The position numbers and the translations under genes are program-made. A stretch of 64,000 nucleotides of DNA, from the NCBI RefSeq assembly GCF_027244095.1, contig NC_069657.1, forward strand, positions 144,890,857 through 144,954,856, written 5' to 3'. A model generated the notes under the pieces. That model worked only from the letters and a program-made list of their open reading frames with translations, was not told where the DNA came from and did no database searches. Below are positions 57,264 to 64,000 of the stretch, in pieces. Numbering within the stretch: position 1 is the first letter of the stretch; every line of letters starts with the position of its first letter. The DNA comes from Hemicordylus capensis (taxonomy: Eukaryota; Chordata; Lepidosauria; Squamata; Cordylidae).

Positions 57264-57462
57264 GGGGCCATAGCTCAGTGGTAGGGCATCTGCTTTGCAT
57301 GCAGAGGGTCCCAGGTTCACTCCCTGGCATCTCCAGGTAGGGCTGGGAGATACTCCTGCCTGAAACCATGAAGAGTCACTGCCAGTCAGTGCAGACAATA
57401 CTGAGCTTGCTAGATGGACCAAGGGTCTAAGTCAGTAAAAGGCAGTTTCCTATGTTCTGTCA
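57264..57462 (+). mobile_element. tRNA-headed SINE, tRNA-Ala-like
   Basis: Head GGGGCCATAGCTCAGTGGTA with TGCTTTGCATGCAGAGG in the anticodon-arm position and B box AGGTTCACTCCCTGG closely resembles tRNA-Ala(UGC). The body from CTGGCATCTCCAGGTAGGGC to GGCAGTTTCCTATGTTC is shared with the 5S-headed SINE at 15285-15595. It is not a tRNA gene: the acceptor stem is degraded and it runs into the SINE body. Confidence 0.85.
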
Positions 57463-57537
57463 ACTTCCAGATGACATCCAGCTCTAAACAACCTCTTTCA
57501 GGGGTTTTGCATCTGTTGATGACAGATGTTGATGACA

Positions 57538-57765
57538 GAGAGCCAGCATGGTGTAGTGGTTAGAGTGCTGGACTAGGACCGGGGAGACCTGAGTTCAAAT
57601 CCCCATTCAGCCATGAAACTAGCTGGGTGACTCTGGGTCAGTCACTTCTCTCTCAGCCTAACCTACTTCACAGGGTTGTTGTGAAAGAGAAACTCAAGTA
57701 TGTAGTACACCGCTCTGGGCTCCTTGGAGTAAGAGCAGGATATAAATGTAAAAATAACAATAACA
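57538..57765 (+). mobile_element. CORE-SINE (MIR-related), full length
   Basis: AGAGCCAGCATGGTGTAGTG, GGACTAGGACCGGGGAGACC, B box GAGTTCAAATCCCC, CORE GGTGACTCTGGGTCAGTCAC, GGGTTGTTGTGAAAG and tail CGCTCTGGGCTCCTTGGAG. The preceding bases hold two ATGTTGATGACAGA repeats. Confidence 0.9.
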
Positions 57766-57769
57766 ATTC

Positions 57770-58200
57770 TGATTGCACAGCACTGGAAGAAACCAGAAAT
57801 CTTGTCTGTAAGACCATGCAAAAGTTAGACTTTGCTAAAATGTTTAAAACTTACATAATGTGTAGTCAAAAACCAGTGGTGACCTTAGGTCCTCTGGGGC
57901 TCTAGGCAAAAGCTTACCGCACAGCCCTCTGAAGGAACTAACCACACACATAAGCACATAATTAAAGAGTGGCTGACATAACACACCACAATATGTCAAC
58001 CCAGTAACACTAGATGCACGCAAGTTGTACAACTGTGCAAATTGTTTCCAGTGGGCTTACTCTTGCATAACATCATTTGTGCAATTTTTGTGTTTGTGCA
58101 ATTAGCCCACCGTAACATAACTGGGCTGATGTACTCTTGCATATGTCAACCAGTAACACACACAGACACACACACACACACACACACATATGGAAGATTG
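57770..58200. other. No gene; (CA)n at 58157-58188
   Basis: Unremarkable sequence ending in a CA microsatellite beside the next SINE. Confidence 0.5.
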
Positions 58201-58350
58201 TGCTGTCATGTGGTTTTCTTGGTAGAATATAGGAGTAGTTTACCATTGCCTTCTCCTGTGCAGTATGAGATGATGTCATTCAGCACCTTCCTATATTGCT
58301 GCTGCCTGATATAGGAGCTTCCCATATTCTGGGAAATACACCAGCAGGGA
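58201..58350 (-). mobile_element. tRNA-derived SINE fragment
   Basis: Inverse of the SINE at 44839-45092: GTATGAGATGATGTCATTCAG and AGCAGGGATTCGAACTAC (inverse B box). The BovB-type tail is missing. Confidence 0.75.
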
Positions 58351-58725
58351 TTCGAACTACATTTGAAAGCAATATAGGTATTCCAGATGATCAATGAATA
58401 GGCTATCAGTGATCAGGTTAATCAGTGATTAGATGGTGGGTCCATACCTTTGGCTTGAACTTTCATTTTCTTTTCCAGATCAAATATCTTCTGTCCGCTT
58501 GAAGAATTTAGACAGAGTACCAGATAGCTTTTGCTGTGACTGATCAACAGAAAAGTTTTTTCCCTTACTTCTGCACCTGACATGTACTTGCTTTTGTTAC
58601 TTGATTCGGCTCTCCTTGATCTGCCATTATTCACCTGCCTTTATTCATTATTAAGGACCCCTTTTCTGCTGAAGCCTACAATACAATTCAGTCTGAAGAG
58701 TCTGTAAGTTTCAGAGCTTCTGGAA
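58351..58725. other. No gene recognised
   Basis: No coding or repeat signal identified. Confidence 0.35.
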
Positions 58726-58730
58726 AGGCC

Positions 58731-59300
58731 TCACATGAGGAAGGAAAGCTGCCAGTAGCCTTCTCTCCCCATGTGGTGCTTCTCCAAAGTTTTGCAAAAG
58801 TTGTGTGGGAGCATCCCCACTGCGCCTTTGCAAGGCTCTGCAAAGGTACCCCATATGGAGGGAGAGTTGCCAGCACCACCACCCTCTATCATGCTTTGCA
58901 AAAAGATTTTGTAAGCTCCCAAACCAAGCCTTGCAAAAACATTTGCAAAGGCACCCTCAAGGAAGGAAGATGGCCACTGCTCCCCACTTCGCACAGTACC
59001 TTTGCAAAAGGCTGTTGAACTGGCAGAGGGTGAGCCGAGGGTGGTAGTGACAGGCACAGTGGCTGGTGGCCCTGTCCATCCGGGCCTTGAGCACTGGCGA
59101 GAGCCTCCAGCGCACCTGCCCAGTTCAAGTACCAAATATTGCAAGCCCAGGCTTGTGATGCGCAATACTCGCACTTCACAGGCACACTGGAGGCTCTCGC
59201 CAGTGCTCAAGGGCCAGATGGACAGGCCCACCAGCCACTGCGCCCACCGCCGCCACCACGGCCTGCTCACCTCACCCACCCACCCTCTCCTCATTGGCCA
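58731..59300. repeat. TTTGCAAA tandem block plus long inverted repeat
   Basis: 58731-59010 holds diverged repeats of about 100 bp, each with TTTGCAAAA or CTTTGCAAGGC. Next to it, 59020-59290 is a palindrome: GCCTTGAGCACTGGCGAGAG (59080) and its complement CTCTCGCCAGTGCTCAAGGG (59194), with outer arms ACAGTGGCTGGTGGCC and CCCACCAGCCACTG. Possibly one foldback element. No target duplication identified. Confidence 0.65.
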
Positions 59301-59454
59301 CGCACACGGCAGTGAAAATGACAAACTTTGGAGTGGCAGGGCAGTGGCGGGGTGAGTGCAGGGTGGCGATGGGACATTTGAGGAGGCCTCTCTTGGACAT
59401 TTGGAGCCCCCCCCCTCCACTGTGAGGCCACAAACCAGAGCCCCAAGTTCCGGG

Positions 59455-59560
59455 AGTGAGAGCATCTCTGCTGAGAATGTTTAAAAGGGCTAAGACACAT
59501 TTATTCATCCAGGCTTTTAATTAGACTTCTAGAAGTGGCCATTGTTTTTAAATTGTCAGG
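59455..59560 (+). mobile_element. L2-like 3' fragment
   Basis: AAGGGCTAAGACACATTTAT, as in the L2 tail at 42377 (AGGCAGTTAAGACACATTTG). Short and diverged. Confidence 0.5.
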
Positions 59561-59604
59561 ATGCAAGTGGGAGCCTGCGTGAGACTCTTTCGATCTCTCT
59601 ACAT

Positions 59605-60074
59605 TAGGCCTGCACAACATAAGGCCCAGGGGCCCAATTTGGCTCGTAGGAACTATTTTACTGGCCCCCAGTTATCCTGCAGCAACACAGGAGCTGGAAA
59701 CTGCCTTATAGCACCATCTGGTGCACGTTTTCTCATAAATATGTTCCATGGTGTTCCCAGAGAGGCTTGCTCCCATGGATGTATGCCTAGTATCGCAGCT
59801 TGAAAGCAACCACAGTTTAGGGAGAGAAGAGGACTTGGCATTTGCTTGGGGCTGGCATGCACTCCAGGGGCCCCACTGATTGAGCAGGGACAGGATCTAT
59901 TTTCTGGCTACAATGCTTGGTTGAAACTATGGGTCCATTGACAGGGGAATAGATCCACAAGTAACTAATAATATTTTTAATTTTAATGTAATGTGTTAAA
60001 AATTGACCTCTGCCCCTGCACTCCGAGCTGTGGATGGTTCCGGCCCACTAGAGCATTTGAGTTGTGCAGCCTTG
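59605..60074. mobile_element. hAT element, 470 bp, TAGGCCTGCACAAC ends
   Basis: Left TAGGCCTGCACAAC and right GTTGTGCAGCCTTG are inverted. Perfect 8-bp duplication CTCTACAT at 59597-59604 and 60075-60082. Non-coding; a third hAT TIR class in the window. Confidence 0.95.
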
Positions 60075-60082
60075 CTCTACAT

Positions 60083-60954
60083 GCTCCTCCAGTCTCTCTG
60101 CATGTACACAGGTTGAGCAAATGGGTGAAATATCCCCACTCTGCCCATGCTCTGGAAGTTCTGGAAGAGAGGGAACACATCACTGAGGGCCAGTGAGGTA
60201 TTTCCTTTCCAGCATTCTTCCAGAGCATTTCTGGAGTGTGGACAGAGTGGGGGTGTTTTGCCCTCTTGCATAACAGTGTGCAGGTAGAGGGGCTGGGAGA
60301 GTTGCAAGTGGGTCCCAGTCACACCCCTCTTTCGATGTGTGCTTCTTTAGTCAGGATGCCAACCAGGGAATTTATGCTAGTCATCTACAGACTGAACACA
60401 GGACACAGTTTTGTACAGTATCTGTAATGAGCTTCTTAGATACTAAGAGAAGAGGCATTGATGTCAGACCTATGTATGAATTATCACACTTAAAAGTAAA
60501 TTCCCACAACCATTTTCTCCCTAACACAATGTGACTTTTTTCAGTGCCTCTGTGGTAGAGGTATGCAATTTTTTGCATTTTATTATTCAATGTGTATTTG
60601 TTTCATTATTCCTTCATACAAATTGCTTTAGTTTTTTGGATACTTTAATAGGATTTTTTCCCATTATCCCCATTTGTTTTTGTAACGGTGGAGTGGGAGG
60701 CAGTTGCCTGTAACATGGCAGAGCAGAGGGCTTTTTAAAATCCATATTGTGTATATAGTATAAGAGAAGCAGCAGAGTTTGTTTTGTTTTTTTTAAATCT
60801 TTTTCAGAAAAGATGGAGCAGGTACACTGAATTGAAGAGGTCAAGACCTTGACTGATCGTTGATCAAATTTGCATCAGGAAACCACTCAGAGAGAAGAAC
60901 AGAGAGTCCACTTCTACCCTTTCCATATTTTAACTGTCCATCATTAGTTAGGAT
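60083..60954. other. 5' flank of the intact plus-strand OR
   Basis: No upstream coding exon seen. A segment at 60140-60330 has an imperfect inverted pair (CTCTGCCCATGCTCTGGAAG and TTCTGGAGTGTGGACAGAG), perhaps a MITE. OR promoters usually lie 1-10 kb upstream and cannot be placed. Confidence 0.35.
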
Positions 60955-61938
60955 ATGGTAGACATGCCTGAGGGAAACTACACCACTGTGACTGAATTCA
61001 TCCTCCTGGGTCTAACAGACAGGCCAGAGCTCCAGGGTGTTTTATTTGTGGTGCTCCTGATCATATACTTGACCACAGTAGTAGGGAACTTGGGCATGAT
61101 CACATTAATCAAGGTTGACCCCCGACTGCATACTCCTATGTATTTTTTTCTCAGCCACTTGGCTTTCTTGGACTTCTCCTACTCCTCAGCAATTGCCTCT
61201 AAGACACTAATGAACCTATTCGCTGAGAACAAGGGCATCTCATTCATCAGCTGTGCTGCTCAGATGTATAGCTTCATTGCATTTGGGGCTACTGAATGCT
61301 TCCTTCTGGCTGTAATGGCATATGACCGCTATGTGGCCATTTGTAAGCCCTTGCTTTATAAAGTCATCATGTCCCATCGACTTTGCCTGATACTCCTGAT
61401 TGGGTCTTACATTTGTGGCTTTGCAATTTCATTGATACACACAAGCTATGCTTTCCGGCTGTCGTTCTGCCACTCAAATGTCATCATTCATTTCTTCTGC
61501 GATGTCATTCCCTTGCTCAACATCTCCTGCACTAACACCAGAGCAAATGAAATCATTCTGTTTGCATTCTGTATCTTTAATGGGGTCTTCATCACATTGG
61601 AAATTTGCATTTCTTATATGTATGTTGTTTCCACTATTTTGAAAATCCGCTCCACTACAGGCAGGCACAAAGCCTTCTCCACTTGCATTTCTCACTTGAC
61701 AGTTGTTGTGATGTTCTTTGGGACAGCTGTTTTTATGTATATGAGACCCAGTTCAGACTCCTCACCAGATGAAGATAGGGTTGTGTCCATTTTTTATACC
61801 GTGGTAAATCCCATGTTGAACCCCTTGATCTACAGCCTGAGGAACAAGGAGGTGAAGGATGCCTTGAAGAGGGTGTTAAACAAGAAAAATTGGGGTTTTG
61901 TGCAGAAAGATACTAAGGTGATTAAAACTATTGCTTAA
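60955..61938 (+). CDS. Olfactory receptor, class II family 5/8/9-like, intact
   Basis: Intact single-exon odorant GPCR of 327 aa, about 12 residues longer than usual because of a lysine-rich C-terminal tail ending KVIKTIA. Motifs: NYT glycosylation site at residue 8; GN in TM1 at 44; [17 protein letters not shown] at 57-73; Cys100 and Cys182 for the disulfide; [15 protein letters not shown] at 121-135; [13 protein letters not shown] in EL2; [10 protein letters not shown] at 220-229; RHKAFSTC at 237-244; [19 protein letters not shown] at 286-304. Two ATGs are possible (residues 1 and 4, MVDM); either gives a normal N-terminus. The IPLLNISC and KTLMNLF text places it near families 5, 8 and 9, but I cannot choose among them. 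It shares orientation and general sequence with the pseudogene 11 kb upstream. No disruption is visible. Confidence 0.95.
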   Translation: MVDMPEGNYTTVTEFILLGLTDRPELQGVLFVVLLIIYLTTVVGNLGMITLIKVDPRLHTPMYFFLSHLAFLDFSYSSAIASKTLMNLFAENKGISFISCAAQMYSFIAFGATECFLLAVMAYDRYVAICKPLLYKVIMSHRLCLILLIGSYICGFAISLIHTSYAFRLSFCHSNVIIHFFCDVIPLLNISCTNTRANEIILFAFCIFNGVFITLEICISYMYVVSTILKIRSTTGRHKAFSTCISHLTVVVMFFGTAVFMYMRPSSDSSPDEDRVVSIFYTVVNPMLNPLIYSLRNKEVKDALKRVLNKKNWGFVQKDTKVIKTIA

Positions 61939-62279
61939 CATAACCTGATTAGTTTTCTCCAACTCCTTCTCTCTGCATTCTATAGAGAGCTGTTACCAAT
62001 ACAGTCAACATTGGGAATCTTGCTTTGAAGTTTTAAATCACCTTCTTTTATTTGTTTCTTTGGCATGAGGTCTGTACTTCCCAAAGTTTTAATTATAACC
62101 CATGTAAAAATGTAACCAAATACATTTCTATCCTGTATTAAAATATGTGGCTGCCAAAAATGGCTCCTATTAAAAGACTGATCACAAGTTTAAAAGTTGC
62201 TAGCATCAGCCCTTCTGCCTCACTCAGGACCGTTGCTTCCTCTGGCTTCTCCCATCCATGTTTTTCTTCCTAACTTCTC
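61939..62279. other. 3' flank of the OR; nothing identified
   Basis: T-rich sequence without a canonical AATAAA in the first 200 bp. ATTAAA occurs near 62138. Confidence 0.35.
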
Positions 62280-62287
62280 CCATTGTA

Positions 62288-62692
62288 CAGAGGCGTAACT
62301 ATAGGGGGGGCACGGGGGGCATGTGCCCTGGGCGCCATCTTTTCTGGTCACATGGGGGGCGCCGCCATGACCAATTTTTTTTAAAAAAAAATTAAAAATT
62401 TTTGTTAATACAAATGTTTCCTGCTCAGTGCAGCAGCGCTGCAGCCGTCAAGGGGGCACATCAGTGCCCCCTTCCCCACGAGCGGTCCCTTCTGCGCCAC
62501 CTGCACCCCCCCCCCCATTGCTTTGCTGGCGTCTGGCGGCCAGTCAGTGGCCTGGCTTGGCGGCGGCGGTGGGCGCTTGTGAGGAAAAACCTAAGTATAA
62601 TGTAGTATGTTGGGGGGGCGACGGGGGGCATGGTGGGGGGGGCGCCATTTCAGTGCTTGCCCCGGGCACCGTTTTCCCTAGTTACGCCTCTG
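62288..62692. mobile_element. hAT element, CAGAGGCGTA family, 405 bp
   Basis: Ends CAGAGGCGTAACTATAGGG and CCCTAGTTACGCCTCTG. Perfect 8-bp duplication CCATTGTA (62280-62287, 62693-62700). Subterminal TTTCAGTGCTTGCCCCGGGC is the inverse of the shared family text. The GC-rich core (62440-62590) differs from the other copies. Confidence 0.95.
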
Positions 62693-62984
62693 CCATTGTA
62701 CCAGGTCAAGAAGAGGCATTCCATATGTCATGCAGAGCAGTGACAGAATCCCATAACCAGGAAGTGCAACAGGAAGTACCTGAAAGCAGAGATACATCCT
62801 GTGGTGATAGTTTAGAAATGTACACATTCCTGTCTCTCTAATAGGTCTCCACCTTTCAGATAGAGGAGAGGGGGATTGGGTCACCCTTTGTTCTCCTTCT
62901 TGTCCTCCTCCTGTCAGCGCCAGCCTACGTATTCCTAGTGTTTCCTGGGCATTTTCCTTAAACATTCTTCATTATCTCATGGCT

Positions 62985-63385
62985 GCTTCACTTGCTGAGA
63001 TGGAAGCCAAGCAACCATTGAGCTTGACCTGGAGTTTCCAGTAAGTAAAGAGGCTGAACAGAAACCACAGCAACAAAATGAACAAGTAATCATAGACTAT
63101 GATTACAGAGGGACTCAATCCAGAAGGGATATTGAGGCAGAACCAAAGAGATCCAATCAAGAAGGGGAGATTGAGATGGAACAAGAAGTAAAACACTCAA
63201 GCAAAGTTAATAAAGGATTGCCACTGGAAGCCAGAAAGGAGAAAATGCCAGAACCCGCAGTTTGGCACAAAACAGAAGGCATGTCAGATTCAGAGACAGA
63301 TAAATTGCTGCAATCGGGAAAGGAAAAGATTGCATCACATCATAAAACCAAATGTGGGACTTTGAATTCAAGAACGAGACAATGA
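62985..63385 (+). other. Unassigned open stretch, possibly LINE-derived
   Basis: A frame open from about 63002 to a stop at 63385 reads ELDLEFPVSKEAEQKPQQQN, EQVIIDYDYRGTQSRRDIEA, then a charged Lys/Glu-rich tail. An ATG occurs at 63176. I do not recognise it. It borders the 3' end of an L1, so a LINE ORF1 fragment is possible; low-complexity non-coding sequence is also possible. Confidence 0.3.
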
Positions 63386-63399
63386 GAAGGGGAACGTTG

Positions 63400-64000
63400 G
63401 GATTTTATTTTTGGTTGTTGTTGTTTAAATTGTTATTGATTTTAACAATATCTTAACATTCACATCACATTAAACAAATATTGACTTCCCGCTCACACCT
63501 CCTCGTGAATCACCAACTGTAAAATTAACCCTTGCTATAATAATAATTCAAAACATATATCTTAAACCTTACAAACTCGATTTTGATCTACCCAACCTGC
63601 TAATATTACTAAATTTCAAACCCTGTTGTAAAATCAATATTAGGAAAATAGTTCTTTAAGTATAATAAGAATGGTTTCCAATCTTCTTTAAAGCATTCCA
63701 AATTTTGATCTCTTATCAGTACTGTAAGTTTTGCCATCTCCACATATTCCAAAATTTTTATCAGCCAATCTTCTTTTGAGGGCAGTTCATTACTCTTACA
63801 TTTCTGCGCATATATTATTCTGGCCGCCGTGGTAGCGTACATAAAAAATGTTAAGTTGGTTGTAGAAAACACTCCTTGCGTTATTCCCAGCAGAAAGGAT
63901 TCTGGCTTCTTAGGAAATGTCATTTTGAAAATTTTCTCTAACTCATTATATATCATGTCCCAAAAGGCCATAGCCCTCCTACAAGACCACCACATATGAA
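63400..64000 (-). mobile_element. L1 LINE, end of ORF2 and 3' UTR
   Basis: Minus-strand frame 63609-63995 gives the L1 ORF2 C-terminus: HMWWSCRRAMAFW, KIFKMTFPKKPESFLLG, YATTAARIIYAQK, EDWLIKILEYVEMAKLTVLI, EDWKPFLLYL. The MWW, TAARI-AQ and EMAKLT blocks are typical of squamate L1. About 200 bp of 3' UTR follow, with an A/C-rich tail near 63400-63425. The frame is open to the window edge, suggesting a young copy. The rest lies beyond 64000. Confidence 0.9.

Noticed and set aside
57264-57335. A functional tRNA-Ala gene
   Set aside because: The acceptor stem is degenerate and the sequence continues into a SINE body shared with another SINE.
58731-59465. 244-aa minus-strand ORF
   Set aside because: It spans tandem TTTGCAAA units and a long inverted repeat. 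Composition explains it, and no domain is visible.

Overview
This 64 kb window is vertebrate nuclear DNA, almost certainly from a squamate reptile (lizard or snake). The evidence is the mix of intronless olfactory receptor (OR) genes, Sauria-type SINEs, a BovB/RTE LINE, CR1 and L2 LINEs, an R4/Dong LINE, a Penelope-like element and many non-autonomous hAT elements with exact 8-bp target duplications. No bacterial or viral genome features, CRISPR arrays or operons are present.

Host genes: four OR loci are the only host genes I can support. Two are intact: minus strand 8317-9252 (311 aa, OR5V1-like) and plus strand 60955-61938 (327 aa). One (minus, 22873-23800) is complete apart from one extra base in a homopolymer. 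One (plus, about 49370-50815) is a pseudogene split by a solo LTR. They are class II ORs scattered 14-27 kb apart on both strands, as in a sparse, decaying stretch of an OR cluster.

Layout: 1-1330 repeat remnants; 1600-4866 an R4/Dong LINE (minus) plus the 3' end of a second copy; 4866-7880 hairpin-type MITEs, a CORE-SINE and a foldback; 8317-9252 OR; 9.3-16.1 kb old LINE and SINE fragments; 16.1-19.2 kb a BovB LINE whose 3' end is split by a 1976-bp foldback hAT; 19.5-22.2 kb CR1 and hAT; 22.9-23.8 kb OR; 24.0-25.3 kb nested foldback hATs; 26-28.5 kb CR1 pieces and MITEs; 28.6-29.9 kb Penelope-like element; 30.9-37.1 kb L2 pieces and hAT MITEs; 37.2-37.8 kb a tandem-repeat element; 40.6-46.4 kb hAT elements and SINEs; 47.2-48.9 kb L2; 49.4-50.8 kb OR pseudogene with solo LTR; 52.5-56.3 kb a CR1 copy carrying a SINE, a 1.7-kb hAT with a GC-rich core and an L2 tail; 57.2-60.1 kb SINEs, an inverted-repeat block and a hAT; 61.0-61.9 kb OR; 62.3-64.0 kb hAT and the 3' end of an L1.

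The OR proteins act independently as odorant GPCRs in sensory neurons. The remaining sequence is a layered record of transposition, in which target duplications let several nested insertions be ordered in time. I found no convincing new molecular system. The most unusual items are the hAT element with a GC-rich core that may include a host exon, the family of hAT foldbacks, two SINEs with different Pol III heads on one shared body, a Penelope-like element with a ribozyme-like motif, and a recently broken OR.
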